From positions 1-64,000 of the forward strand of contig JAEUPJ010000041.1 of assembly GCA_016790285.1 (NCBI GenBank): 64,000 nt of DNA, given 5' to 3'. The notes beneath the pieces were generated by a model. The model was not told the DNA's origin and did not search any database. It was given only the letters and a program-made list of their open reading frames with translations. The translations under genes were made by a program, and so were the position numbers. This document shows, one piece after another, positions 8,530 through 17,803 of the stretch; the stretch's first letter is position 1, and every line of letters starts with the position of its first letter. Origin of the DNA: Roseateles sp. Its GTDB lineage: Bacteria > Pseudomonadota > Gammaproteobacteria > Burkholderiales > Burkholderiaceae_C.

Positions 8530-10950
8530 TCAGTGGCGGGCTTGCAGGGCGCCGAAGAAGGCGGCGGAGTCCTCGGCCGAGCGGGGCTGCCGTTTCAGCA
8601 GGAAGTGGGCGAGTGCGGGCAGCAGCACGAGTGCGCCGACCATGTTCCAGAGGAACATGAAGGCCAGCAGCAGGCCCATGTCGGCCTGGAACTTGATGGG
8701 GCTGGCGACCCAGGTGACGACGCCGATGGCCAGCGTGACGCCGGTCAGCATGACGACCTTGCCGGTGAAGAGCAGCGCGCGGTAGTAGCTCTCGGACAGG
8801 CTCTTGCCTTCGCGCAGCTGCGCGAGCGTGACGCTGAGGATGTAGAGCGCGTAGTCCACGCCGATGCCCACGCCCAGCGCGATGACCGGCAGCGTGGCCA
8901 CCTTCACGCCCATGCCGAGCGCCACCATCAGGGCTTCGGCGAGGAAGGACGTCACCACCAGCGGCAGCACGGCCACGACGACGGCACGCCAGCTGCGGAA
9001 GGTGATGAAGCAAAGCAGCACCACGGCGCCGTAGACGAGCAGCAGCATGAGGCGCCAGGCCTCCTTCACGGCGATGTTGGTGGCGGCCTCGATGCCGGCG
9101 CTGCCGGCGGCGAGCAGGAACTGCACGTCGGCCGTGTTGTTGGCCTGTGCGAACGCCTCCACCTCGGCCACGACGCGCTGCAGGGTCTGGGCCTTGTGGT
9201 CGCTCAGCGTCGCGAAGACCGTCAGCAGGTTGCAGGCATCGTTGTACAGGCCGCGCGGCGCACCGGCGGTCACGGTGTTGAGCATGTCCTGGTTCGGCAG
9301 GAACTCGTACCAGCGCGGGTTGCCCTCGTTCAGGCCGGTGAGCATGCGCCGGTTCAGCAGGGCCAGGGTGCTGGTGGTCTCGACGCCTTCGGTCTGGCGC
9401 AGCTGCCACTCCAGGGCGTCCACCTTGTTCAGGGTCTCGTAGGCGGAGCACTTGCCGTCGGGGGTCTTGACCATCACGGCCAGCACGTCGCTGTTGGCGC
9501 CGTAGGCCTGGGCCATGAAGGCCACGTCGCGGTTGTAGCGGCTGTCGGCGCGCAGCTCGGGCGCGCCGGGGTCCATGTCGCCGATCTGCAGCTTGAAGCT
9601 GACCAGCAGGCCGGCAGCGCCCATCAGCAGGCCGGCGGCGACGGTGGCCGCCGCCCAGCGGCGCTGGGTGAATCGGTCCAGGAAGCGCCACAGCGGATGG
9701 CGGGCCGCACCGCTGGCATCGGCCTGTTCGTCGCGCAGGCTGCGCCGGGCTGCCGTGGCGCTCACGCCGGTATAGCTCAGCAGCACCGGCAGCAGGATCA
9801 GGTTGGTGAAGATCAGCACGCCGACGCCGATGGACGCGGCGATCGCCAGCTCGCGGATGACCTGGATGTCGATGACCAGCAGCACGCCGAAGCCCACCGC
9901 ATCGGCCAGCAGGGCCGTGAGGCCCGCCAGGAACAGGCGCCGGAAGGTGAAGCGCGCCGCCACCAGCGTGGGCACGCCGCGGCCCACGTCCTGCATGATG
10001 CCGTTCATCTTCTGCGCCCCGTGGCTCATGCCGATGGCGAAGACGAGGAAGGGCACCAGGATGGAGTAGGGGTCCAGCGAGTAGCCCAGCAGCGGCAGCA
10101 GGCCGAGCTGCCACACCACGGCCACCAGTGAGGCCAGCACCACGAGGCTGGTGCTGCGAACGCACCGGGTGTAGGCATAGACCATGGCGGTGGCGATCGC
10201 CACGGCCACCGCGAAGAAGCCGAGCACGGCCTGCACGCCGTCGATGAGGTCGCCCATGATCTTGGCGAAGCCGGTGATGTGCAGGGTGACGCCCAGGGCC
10301 TGGTATTTGGTGCGCAGCGCTTCCAGCTGGTCAGAGAGATGGCCGTACTGGATCGGGTGGCCCTCGGCGTCCTGCGCGAGCAGCGGCACGAAGAGCACGG
10401 TGGACTTCGCGTCACGCGCGACCAGCTGGCCGATCTCCCCGGAGCGGGCCACGTTGGCCTGCAGCTGCTGCAGCTTGGCGGCGCTGCCGTCGTAGCCGTC
10501 GGGGATGACGGGGCCGCCTTCCAGGCCGTCCTCGGTCACGCCGACCCAGCGGGTGTTGGGCGTCCACAGCGACTTCATGCGGGCGCGGTCCACGCCGGGC
10601 AGCAGGAAGACCTCGTCGGAGAGCTGGCGCAGCGTCTCCAGGTACCTGGCGTCGTACACCGTGCCCTGGGGCGCGGCCACGGCGATGCGCAGCGTGTTGC
10701 CCAGGCCGCTCAGGTCTGCCTGGTGCCGCAGGAAGTTCTGGATGTAGGGGTGGCTGGCCGGGATGGTCTTGTCGAAGCTGGCATTGAGCTGCAGGCGCGT
10801 GGTCTGCCAGCCCAGCAGCACGGTCACGAGCATGCACAGCAGCAGCACGACCCAGCGGTGGTTGAAGAGCGCGCGCTCGATCAGCGACCCGGACCTCGGG
10901 TCGAAGGTGGCCGCGGTGCCGGCCGTGGAGGAGGGAGATGCGAAGCTCAC
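8530..10950 (-). CDS. MMPL/RND-family exporter-like membrane protein
   Basis: An 806-aa protein with one N-terminal membrane segment, a large periplasmic loop, a block of five to six segments, then a repeat of the same plan, giving about 12 TM segments as in MMPL/HpnN/Patched-like RND proteins. These move hydrophobic lipids or sterol-like compounds. Its neighbours DUF1329, DUF1302 and YCF48 form a module often found with degradation genes for hydrophobic substrates, so handling of the substrate at the envelope is likely. Confidence 0.88.
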   Translation of the reverse strand: MSFASPSSTAGTAATFDPRSGSLIERALFNHRWVVLLLCMLVTVLLGWQTTRLQLNASFDKTIPASHPYIQNFLRHQADLSGLGNTLRIAVAAPQGTVYDARYLETLRQLSDEVFLLPGVDRARMKSLWTPNTRWVGVTEDGLEGGPVIPDGYDGSAAKLQQLQANVARSGEIGQLVARDAKSTVLFVPLLAQDAEGHPIQYGHLSDQLEALRTKYQALGVTLHITGFAKIMGDLIDGVQAVLGFFAVAVAIATAMVYAYTRCVRSTSLVVLASLVAVVWQLGLLPLLGYSLDPYSILVPFLVFAIGMSHGAQKMNGIMQDVGRGVPTLVAARFTFRRLFLAGLTALLADAVGFGVLLVIDIQVIRELAIAASIGVGVLIFTNLILLPVLLSYTGVSATAARRSLRDEQADASGAARHPLWRFLDRFTQRRWAAATVAAGLLMGAAGLLVSFKLQIGDMDPGAPELRADSRYNRDVAFMAQAYGANSDVLAVMVKTPDGKCSAYETLNKVDALEWQLRQTEGVETTSTLALLNRRMLTGLNEGNPRWYEFLPNQDMLNTVTAGAPRGLYNDACNLLTVFATLSDHKAQTLQRVVAEVEAFAQANNTADVQFLLAAGSAGIEAATNIAVKEAWRLMLLLVYGAVVLLCFITFRSWRAVVVAVLPLVVTSFLAEALMVALGMGVKVATLPVIALGVGIGVDYALYILSVTLAQLREGKSLSESYYRALLFTGKVVMLTGVTLAIGVVTWVASPIKFQADMGLLLAFMFLWNMVGALVLLPALAHFLLKRQPRSAEDSAAFFGALQARH

Positions 10951-10973
10951 GGGGAGGGTTCCAGGTCAGGCGC

Positions 10974-12041
10974 TCAACGGGGCGACGGTGCGTCTTGGGC
11001 CGGGTTGAGCACGTTCAGGCCGGCCAGGCCCAGCGCCAGCAACCGACCGTCGGGCAAGGGCAGCAGGCTGGCGGGCATGGCCAGGGGCTGGGTGGGCAGG
11101 GGCTGCAGGCGGTCGCCGTTCAGGCGCAGCAGCGCACCGGACTGGCTGGCCAGCAGCAGGCTGCCGCCGGGCCAGGGGCTCATCGCCGTCACCGTGGCGG
11201 GCACCGGGTTGGCCACGGGCGTCCAGTTGTCGCCCAGGTCGTGGCTGCGCCACACCTGCCCGCGCAAGCCGGCGAGCACGAGGCCGCCGTCCGCCTGCAG
11301 TTCGGCGGCGAACCAGCTGCCCTTGTAGGGCGAGGCCAGCGCGCGGAAGGTCTGGCCGTCGTCATCGCTGCGCGCGAGCAGGCCTTGCTCACCGGCCAGC
11401 AGCAAGGTGCCGCCCTGGCGCCGTGCGACGTACCAGTGCAGCCCGCGGGGGTTGGGCAGGCGGGACATCCAGGGCTGCCAGGTCTGGCCGCCGTCAGCGC
11501 TGTAGATGGCCAGCCCGAAGGCACCGACGGCGAGCAGCCGCCGGGCGTCCAGGGGCAGCACGTCCAGCAGAGGCTTGTCCGGGCCGTCGGCCACGAGCCG
11601 CTCGGCCTCCTGCAGCGCGCCAGCGGCGGCGCCGGGAGCCTTGGCGGCCTCGAGTGCCAGCGCCGCCAGGCGGCGGCCGTCCAGCCGCAGCTGCCAGCTG
11701 GCGCCAGCATCCTGCGTCGTCAGGACCGTGCCGCCGTGGCCCACGGCCACGCCCTGCGTCGGCGTGACGAAGCGGACGGTGGTCAGGGTCACGCTCACCG
11801 GGCAGGGGGCTTGCCGCCAGCTGCGGCCGGCGTCGTCGCTGAGCAGGACGATGCCGCGCTCCCCCACGGCCACGACTCGCGGCCCGGCCAGTGCGGCCGA
11901 CAGCAGCGCGGCACGCTCCGGTGCCCTCACCTGCAGGGCCGGGCGCTGCAGCGCGTCCCCCGCCGGCATGGCCTGCACCGTGCCGGCCAGGCCCAGCAGC
12001 AGGCCGGCGGCAGCGCTCAGGTGCTTGCCGAGGGGTTTCAT
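10974..12041 (-). CDS. YCF48/BNR-type beta-propeller, exported
   Basis: A 355-aa protein with an N-terminal signal peptide (MKPLGKHLSAAAGLLLGLAG, cleavage after VQA). Repeated blades carry the BNR/YCF48 pattern, with Ser/Asp-x-Asp-x-Gly-x-x-W, for example DDAGRSW, QDAGASW and DDDGQTF. Such propellers are assembly or scaffold factors in the periplasm. It overlaps the DUF1329 gene by 4 nt and is followed 23 nt later by the MMPL gene, so it is probably an accessory of that envelope module. Confidence 0.85.
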   Translation of the reverse strand: MKPLGKHLSAAAGLLLGLAGTVQAMPAGDALQRPALQVRAPERAALLSAALAGPRVVAVGERGIVLLSDDAGRSWRQAPCPVSVTLTTVRFVTPTQGVAVGHGGTVLTTQDAGASWQLRLDGRRLAALALEAAKAPGAAAGALQEAERLVADGPDKPLLDVLPLDARRLLAVGAFGLAIYSADGGQTWQPWMSRLPNPRGLHWYVARRQGGTLLLAGEQGLLARSDDDGQTFRALASPYKGSWFAAELQADGGLVLAGLRGQVWRSHDLGDNWTPVANPVPATVTAMSPWPGGSLLLASQSGALLRLNGDRLQPLPTQPLAMPASLLPLPDGRLLALGLAGLNVLNPAQDAPSPR

Positions 12042-13405
12042 CGCACGCCCTCACCGGCCATGGCGTCAGGCGTGAAGAAGCTGTCGCTGCGACGCGGCAC
12101 CGTGCGGTAGTGGACAGGGCGCTCGTTGACGACGCCACTGGCGTACCAGGCGCCAGAGATCAGGTCGTTGAAGCCCCACTGCTGCTGCGGCGTCGTGGCA
12201 GGCAGGTCGGGCATGACGACGGGGTGCGACCAGATCGTCTTCCAGAGCTGGCCTTTGGCGTCCCAGCGGTCACCGAGCACGGCCACCCAGGTGTCTTCGT
12301 CGACGTAGTAGCGGCTCTTGGGTGCCTGGTGGCGCTGGCCCGACTTGAGCGTGGCCTCGACGACCCAGACCCGGTGCAGCTCCCAGCGCACGTGGTCGGG
12401 GTTCAGGTGGTTGGCCAGCAGCACGTCGCTGTCCTTGGCCGGCGTGTGCAGGCGATTGCTGTTGTAGGGGATCAGCATTTCCTGCTTGCCGACGATCTTC
12501 CAGTCGAAGCGGTCGTTGCGGCCGCCGAACACGTCGATCTCGTCGAAGCTGGCCACGCCCGCCGTGGCCGGCGTGGGCGTGTCGCAGCAGGCGTTGGGCA
12601 GCTTGCGCACGCGGCGCTGGCCCGTCAGGTAGACCCAGGTGTTGCTCTTGTCCGGGTCCATGTTCAGGCGCCCGGTGATGGCCTCGCCCGCGCGCACCGG
12701 CGGGCCGCTGTTGACCAGGCGGATGAGCCAGTAGTCGCCGCTGAACTTGTCCTGCTGGCCCGGCGCGTAGTAGGGCATCTGCCACTCGCCCGTGCCCTCG
12801 ACCGACAGCACGCGCTGGCCGGTGGCGGTGCCCAGGTAGCCGCGGAAGTCGTTCTGCCAGGCCTCGCCGCGCCAGTGCAGCTCGTGGTTGGCCATCACCT
12901 CCTGGCCCGTCTTCGGGATGGGGAAGGGAATGCCGCCGTAGGCGCCCTTGACGATGTCGGCTTCGATCTTGGCGCTGGTGGCGTTGCGCAGGGTGTTGTC
13001 GTACACCCACTGCGGCGCGGCGGCGGTGCGGTGGGTCTTGTAGACATCCACGCGGAAGGACTGCGGGTACTTCTTGAGCAGTGCCTGGGTGCCCTCGGTG
13101 AGCTTGCCCGCGTGCTGGGCCATGTTGCCGGCCGTGATGCTGTAGAGCGGCTTCTCGTCGGCAAAGGGGTCGCCGCGGCGGCCACCGTTCTTGAAGCCGG
13201 GCACCGGCGTGGTGTAGCCCCCGGTCCAGGCCGGGATCGTGCCGTCGGCGTTGCCGGCGCGCTCGGCGCCCAGCGGCGTGAGGGTGGTCTTGAGCTTGGC
13301 GGCCTCGTCGGCGCTCACGGCGGCGTTCGCGGGCTGGAGGGCCAGGCTGGCCGTGGCGGCCAGCACGGCAGTGGTCAAGGCCAGGCTGCGGTTGATGATT
13401 GCCAT
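12038..13405 (-). CDS. DUF1329 family exported protein
   Basis: A 455-aa protein with a signal peptide ending around ANAAVS. The body fits DUF1329: an early PLGAERAGNADGTIPAW block, Trp-rich segments and the CCDTPTPA stretch. DUF1329 proteins have an outer-membrane-lipoprotein-sorting-like fold and nearly always travel with DUF1302 and an MMPL protein. The function is not biochemically settled; transport of hydrophobic substrate across the periplasm is the usual inference. It lies 16 nt after the DUF1302 gene. Confidence 0.9.
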   Translation of the reverse strand: MAIINRSLALTTAVLAATASLALQPANAAVSADEAAKLKTTLTPLGAERAGNADGTIPAWTGGYTTPVPGFKNGGRRGDPFADEKPLYSITAGNMAQHAGKLTEGTQALLKKYPQSFRVDVYKTHRTAAAPQWVYDNTLRNATSAKIEADIVKGAYGGIPFPIPKTGQEVMANHELHWRGEAWQNDFRGYLGTATGQRVLSVEGTGEWQMPYYAPGQQDKFSGDYWLIRLVNSGPPVRAGEAITGRLNMDPDKSNTWVYLTGQRRVRKLPNACCDTPTPATAGVASFDEIDVFGGRNDRFDWKIVGKQEMLIPYNSNRLHTPAKDSDVLLANHLNPDHVRWELHRVWVVEATLKSGQRHQAPKSRYYVDEDTWVAVLGDRWDAKGQLWKTIWSHPVVMPDLPATTPQQQWGFNDLISGAWYASGVVNERPVHYRTVPRRSDSFFTPDAMAGEGVR

Positions 13406-13421
13406 GGGGTGTCTCCGGAGA

Positions 13422-15104
13422 TCAGAAGGTGTTGCGCAGCGAGAAGGACAGGAACTGCCGGTCCTTCAGCGCCTGCTTGAACTGGGCGTTGTTGGCGTTG
13501 TCCAGCGTCGGCCCGACCGGGCCCAGGTAGCGGACGAGGTTGAGGTTGACGTTCCACGAGCCGAGGTACACCGCCCCCAGCCCGAGGCTGACGTCGCCGC
13601 CCTTGTCCACGCCGAAGGCCGGCCCGACAGCCGACGACTTGCCCCAGGCGTAGCCCAGGCCGACGCTCGGGCTGAGGTCCAGACCCGGCAGCACCTGGCG
13701 GTAGCTGGGCGTGTAGACCATGCGCAAGGCGGTCGCCTTCTTGTCGGCGTTGGGGTTCAGCATCTCTGCGTTGCGGGTGACCTTGACGCGTTCGTTCCAG
13801 GCCACCTCGCCGACAAAGCTCGCCTCCTGCGAGATGAAGCTGGGCCCGAGGCTCGCGATCCACGACAGCTGCAGGTGGGCGGTCTCACCCACGGCATAGC
13901 CCGGGTTGTCGTTGTTGTCGAGGGTCATGCCCACGCCGATGGCCGGGATGCGCGACTGCCCCGAGCTCGCCAGCGGCGCGTTCTGGCGGTAGGACGCTTC
14001 GCCCGCGAGACCCCATTCGCCCAGCGTCTTCGCGAAGCTCACGCCATAGGCCCGGATGCCCTCGGCATACACCCAGCGAAAGCTGCTGGCCGTGAGGGCC
14101 GGCGGGCGGCCGTTGAGCGTGTTCCAGATGTTGCTCGGGCCGGTGGCGTGGTAGCGGATGGCGTAGAAGCCGAGATCCGTGTCGATGGCATCGACACGCC
14201 AGCGCACCTGCACGCCGCCTTGCCCGCCGTTGCGCGCCTCCAGGTCCGCCTCGCGCACGAACACGCCCGTGGGCCCGGCATTGATGCGCTCGGCACCCGG
14301 GCCCAGCGTGTCGCTGCCGGACAGATAGGCACCGGCCGGCATCAGGCGGGTCTTCTGCCACTCGTAGGCCACGTAGAAGCCCAGGCTGACCTCCGGGCTG
14401 AGCTGCACCTGCCCCGACAGCTTGCCGGTGGGGCGCGCCACTTCCTTGAAGGTGGCGTTGGGCACGGACTGCAGCTTGATCAGGTCCAGCGGGGCCATGC
14501 CGCCGGCAATGCCGTTGGCACCGAAGAACAGGCTCTCGCCCCACAGCAGGCTGTGGCGACCCAGGCGCACGGTGACCGGGCGGTCGCCCAGCTCGAAACG
14601 ACCGAACACGAAGGCGTCCAGCACTTCAGCCTTGCGGCCCATCAGCGTGCGGGTGTCGGGTGCGAACTCGTTGGCGGGCGTGCGGTTGCTGGAGCGGCCG
14701 GCGTTGTCGTTGCTGCGGTTGTAGACCGTGTCGTACCAGGCCGCGCCGCTCAGTCGTGCCCCCCAGGAGCCGTAGCTCGCGTCGAGCTCGGTCAGCAGGT
14801 CCAGGCGGTTGGACACCAGGCCGCGGTCGAAGTTGTTGTCGCCGTCGTCCTGGTTGGTGTTGTTCGGGCCGACGACGCCCGTGGGGCCGAACACCGTGCT
14901 CGACAGCTCGGGCATGCGCTTGCTCAGCCGCACTGCGGCGCTGTACTTGACGGTGGTGTCCCAGCGCAGCTTCAGGTCGGGGTTGCCGGTGTCGACCTCG
15001 AAGGCCTGTGCGCTGGTGGCGCCCAGCGCGGCCAGCAGCAGGCAGCGGCGGGCCGTGTGGTCGAGTGAGGCGCCCCGGGGGCGCCTGGTGCGGGTCATGG
15101 GCAT
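13422..15104 (-). CDS. DUF1302 family outer-membrane barrel-like protein
   Basis: A 560-aa protein. ATG 15104 is preceded in the sense direction by an AAGGAGAC-type ribosome site. A signal peptide ends at about SAQA, and the rest alternates short amphipathic strands rich in Tyr, Trp and Gly, ending in Phe (SLRNTF), as expected for an outer-membrane beta-barrel. DUF1302 is the standard partner of DUF1329. It is likely the outer-membrane entry point for the hydrophobic compound degraded by this operon (inference). Confidence 0.88.
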   Translation of the reverse strand: MPMTRTRRPRGASLDHTARRCLLLAALGATSAQAFEVDTGNPDLKLRWDTTVKYSAAVRLSKRMPELSSTVFGPTGVVGPNNTNQDDGDNNFDRGLVSNRLDLLTELDASYGSWGARLSGAAWYDTVYNRSNDNAGRSSNRTPANEFAPDTRTLMGRKAEVLDAFVFGRFELGDRPVTVRLGRHSLLWGESLFFGANGIAGGMAPLDLIKLQSVPNATFKEVARPTGKLSGQVQLSPEVSLGFYVAYEWQKTRLMPAGAYLSGSDTLGPGAERINAGPTGVFVREADLEARNGGQGGVQVRWRVDAIDTDLGFYAIRYHATGPSNIWNTLNGRPPALTASSFRWVYAEGIRAYGVSFAKTLGEWGLAGEASYRQNAPLASSGQSRIPAIGVGMTLDNNDNPGYAVGETAHLQLSWIASLGPSFISQEASFVGEVAWNERVKVTRNAEMLNPNADKKATALRMVYTPSYRQVLPGLDLSPSVGLGYAWGKSSAVGPAFGVDKGGDVSLGLGAVYLGSWNVNLNLVRYLGPVGPTLDNANNAQFKQALKDRQFLSFSLRNTF

Positions 15105-15151
15105 CGTTGTCTCCTTGTTTTTTGTGGCGTGAGGTGAGGGTGAAACGGCGG

Positions 15152-16234
15152 CTAGGCGGGCTCCGCGACGAGGCTGGACAGCCGGTGGAACAGGTCGTGC
15201 AGGTCGGTGGCCTCGTTGGGCGACACCTGCGAGCGGGCTGCGTCGGTCACGATGTCGTAGACCTGGCTGGCGCGGGCATGGCGCCGCTCGGTGAAGCGCT
15301 GCGCCAGCGCGGTGGGCGCCAGGCCCTGTGCCAGCAACGCCTTCAGCACGACGGCGTCTTCCAAGGCTTGCGCTGCCGATTGCCCGAAATGCGGCGGCAA
15401 GGCATGCGCGCACTCGCCCACGCAGACCAGTGCGCCCCGATGCCAGGGCGCCGGCAGCAACCCCGCCAGCAGCGGGCGCTCGACGCGGGGGGTGGCGGGG
15501 GTCAGGTGTGCAAGCAGGGGCTGCAGCACCGGTGGCATGGCGCGGGCGTCCTCGCCACGGGTGAGCGCGATGCCGACCGCCGACGGGCCGATCGGCACGA
15601 CAAAGGCCCGCTGGCCGCCGGAGTCCAGCACCAGCATTGCGTGGTCCAGGCCGGGTGGGCGTGGCAGCTGCGCGTAGGTCCAGTCCGGGCCGAGGCAGCT
15701 GGGTGCGGGGCTGCAGCCCAGGGCCGCCAGGCGCAACGGCGAGCGCGCCCCCGTGGCCAGCAGGATGAGGTCGGGCACGCGCTCTCGCCCACCGCTCAGC
15801 CCCAGCACGGCCTTGCCCTGGCGCCAGACGAGCGTCTCGACGCGGGTCTGCATCTGCAGGGCCACGCCCCGCTCCTGCGCGGCCCGGGCGAGGATGTGGG
15901 TCAGGTCTGCATGGGCCATGCCCAGCGCCTCGGGGTAGCCAGCCGGCGCCAGGCGAGGGGTGGGCAACTCGAAGCAGGTGCGCCCCGAGCCATCCAGCAC
16001 CCGGATACCCCGGTACGGGAAGCCGGCCCGCACGCACTCCTGCGCCACGCCCAGCGTGACGAGGTCGCGCAGCAGGTTGGGCACGACATTGACGTGGGTG
16101 GGGTGCGCGCTCAGGGTCGGGCGCTCATCCAGCACCTCGACCCGGGCACCCTGCGCAGACGCCGCCACCGCGCAGGCCAGGCCGGCCAGTCCCGCCCCGA
16201 TCACGCACACCTGCAACGTGAAGCCGGGCTTCAT
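15152..16234 (-). CDS. FAD-dependent oxidoreductase/monooxygenase
   Basis: A 360-aa flavoprotein, the first gene of the operon. The N-terminal VIGAGLAGLACAVA is a dinucleotide-binding motif, ATGAR corresponds to the DG-type region, and VGECAHALPPHFGQSAAQ is the C-terminal GD-type motif (here G-E). The layout is that of group A monooxygenases, shorter and more divergent than the second flavoprotein at 4883-6013. It could carry out an additional hydroxylation. It starts next to the intergenic region shared with the LysR gene. Confidence 0.85.
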   Translation of the reverse strand: MKPGFTLQVCVIGAGLAGLACAVAASAQGARVEVLDERPTLSAHPTHVNVVPNLLRDLVTLGVAQECVRAGFPYRGIRVLDGSGRTCFELPTPRLAPAGYPEALGMAHADLTHILARAAQERGVALQMQTRVETLVWRQGKAVLGLSGGRERVPDLILLATGARSPLRLAALGCSPAPSCLGPDWTYAQLPRPPGLDHAMLVLDSGGQRAFVVPIGPSAVGIALTRGEDARAMPPVLQPLLAHLTPATPRVERPLLAGLLPAPWHRGALVCVGECAHALPPHFGQSAAQALEDAVVLKALLAQGLAPTALAQRFTERRHARASQVYDIVTDAARSQVSPNEATDLHDLFHRLSSLVAEPA

Positions 16235-16558
16235 GGCTGCACCGTCCGCTGGGCGGAATGTGGAAGGGGCAAGGCAGGCGCCTGGCGCGAGGCCATTCGT
16301 TGTCTCCGTGTTGTCTTTTTGATCGGTACTTCAGGTTACGAACCGGTCACGCATTAGGAAAATGGTTTGAGTCAATCCTTCAAATCCACCGCGTGAATAG
16401 ATCAAGGGTTGACCCGCAGTCACCCCGCCCGGCCCATGGGCGTCCCCGGCAGGCTTGGGTTTTGGAGCGCATGCGAAGGCCCAATCCATTGCAAAAATGG
16501 GCTTCACGCGGCTCTCGAATCGACGCGGCGAATACATTCAGGGTTAACGCCAGACCCC
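16235..16558. promoter_or_regulatory. Divergent promoter region with near-direct repeat
   Basis: A 324-bp region between the catabolic operon (minus) and lysR (plus). It is more A/T-rich than its surroundings. Two similar blocks occur: 16395-16416 and 16530-16551, sharing GAATA-x-AT and AGGGTT-x-AC-x-C (16 of 22 positions), 135 bp apart. The second lies immediately before the lysR ATG. Such a pair fits LysR binding sites controlling both directions, but binding is inferred. Confidence 0.6.
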
Positions 16559-17497
16559 ATGCACTTCAACAAGCTGGACCTGAACCTGCTCGTCGCGCTG
16601 GACGCGCTGCTGACCGAGCTCAGCATCAGCCGCGCGGCTGAACGCTTGCACATGAGCCAGCCCGCCATGAGCAATGCGCTGGCGCGGCTGCGCAGCTATT
16701 TCGACGACCCCTTGCTCGTGCAGGTGGGGCGCCGCATGGAGGCCACGCCGCGTGCCGAGGCCCTGCGCGACGCCGTGCGTGACGTGCTGGTGCGCGTGGA
16801 CGCCACCATCACCGCCCAGCCGCGGTTCGACCCGGCGCAGTCCGACCGCGAGTTCAACCTGCTCGTCTCTGACTTCACGCTCAGCGTGATCGGCACGCAG
16901 CTCCTGTCGCTCGCGGCCCGCCAGTCGGCCACCGTGCGGTTTCGCTTCCATTCCCAGGTCGACAACCCGCAGCGGGCCCTGGAGCGCGGCGAGGTCGACA
17001 TGCTGGTGATTCCGTCGGGCTATTGCTCGCCGGACCACCCCACCGACACGCTGTTCGAGGAGTCATTCAGCTGCATCGTCTGGCGCGAGAGCCGCCTGGC
17101 CCGGCAGGGTCACCTGAGCTTTGACGAGTACACGGCGGCCGGCCACGTCGTGATGCAACCGCCTGGCGGCGTGACCTTCGAGAGCTGGTTCATGCAGCGC
17201 TACGGGGTCTCGCGGCGCGTCGAGGTCACGAGCTTCAGCTTTGCCACGGCGCCCTCGCTGGTGGTGGGCACGCAGCGCATTGCGACCGTCCACACCCGGC
17301 TCGCGCGGCTGGCCGCCACCTACCTGCCCCTGACCCTGCTGGAGCCGCCCATGCCGATGCCGCGCATGCAGCAGGCCATCCAGTGGCACAAGTACCGCAC
17401 CCAGGACCCCGGGCTGGTGTGGCTGCGGCAGCTCCTGCACGATGCCGCGGCGGCCATGGACAGCGCTTGGGCGTCATCGGAGCCGCCAGCGCCGTGA
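16559..17497 (+). CDS. LysR-type transcriptional regulator
   Basis: A 312-aa LTTR. The start is ATG 16559, not the longer upstream frame, because MHFNKLDLNLLVALDALL is the usual LTTR beginning. The winged helix-turn-helix spans about residues 6-65 (SISRAAERLHMSQPAMSNAL), and the periplasmic-binding-like effector domain about 90-300. The sequence style is that of the NodD/NahR-like branch, which responds to aromatic effectors. Divergent from the catabolic operon, it is its likely regulator, with the effector probably the substrate or an intermediate. Confidence 0.93.
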   Translation: MHFNKLDLNLLVALDALLTELSISRAAERLHMSQPAMSNALARLRSYFDDPLLVQVGRRMEATPRAEALRDAVRDVLVRVDATITAQPRFDPAQSDREFNLLVSDFTLSVIGTQLLSLAARQSATVRFRFHSQVDNPQRALERGEVDMLVIPSGYCSPDHPTDTLFEESFSCIVWRESRLARQGHLSFDEYTAAGHVVMQPPGGVTFESWFMQRYGVSRRVEVTSFSFATAPSLVVGTQRIATVHTRLARLAATYLPLTLLEPPMPMPRMQQAIQWHKYRTQDPGLVWLRQLLHDAAAAMDSAWASSEPPAP

Positions 17498-17803
17498 TGT
17501 CGAGGGCGCGCAGCGTCGTTGCGAACCGGGGCAGGTGAGGCCTGCGCCCGAGCAGTCGTGGGCATTGCTGCAGAACCGCCGCATCCGCATCGACCGCGCC
17601 GACGTGCCGGAGGGGTTTGAGGAGTGGGACGTGTTCGTCGTGCAGACGCCGTTCGAGTTCTCGGCGTGATGTTCGCCGTGGTCATCGCGCTCCAGCGCGA
17701 GAAGGTCAGGTGGCGCTCAAGCAAGGGCTTGCAGCTTGAGCAATGACTCAGGGCCTTGCGCGCCTCCGGGCCTGCGAGCCCGATCTCTTTGGGTGTCGGC
17801 CGC
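17498..17803. other. Gap with a possible gene remnant and a hairpin
   Basis: 306 bp between lysR and the cysteine-rich gene. A plus-strand frame ending at TGA 17667-17669 reads like the tail of a real protein (RRIRIDRADVPEGFEEWD, then a Phe-rich end), but I see no start or upstream part, so it may be a gene fragment. An inverted repeat, GCTCAAGC (17715-17722) with GCTTGAGC (17734-17741), follows without a T-run. Confidence 0.35.

Noticed and set aside
16409-16558. Upstream extension of the LysR frame
   Set aside because: The extra residues do not resemble any LysR N-terminus and run through the regulatory repeat; ATG 16559 gives the standard start.
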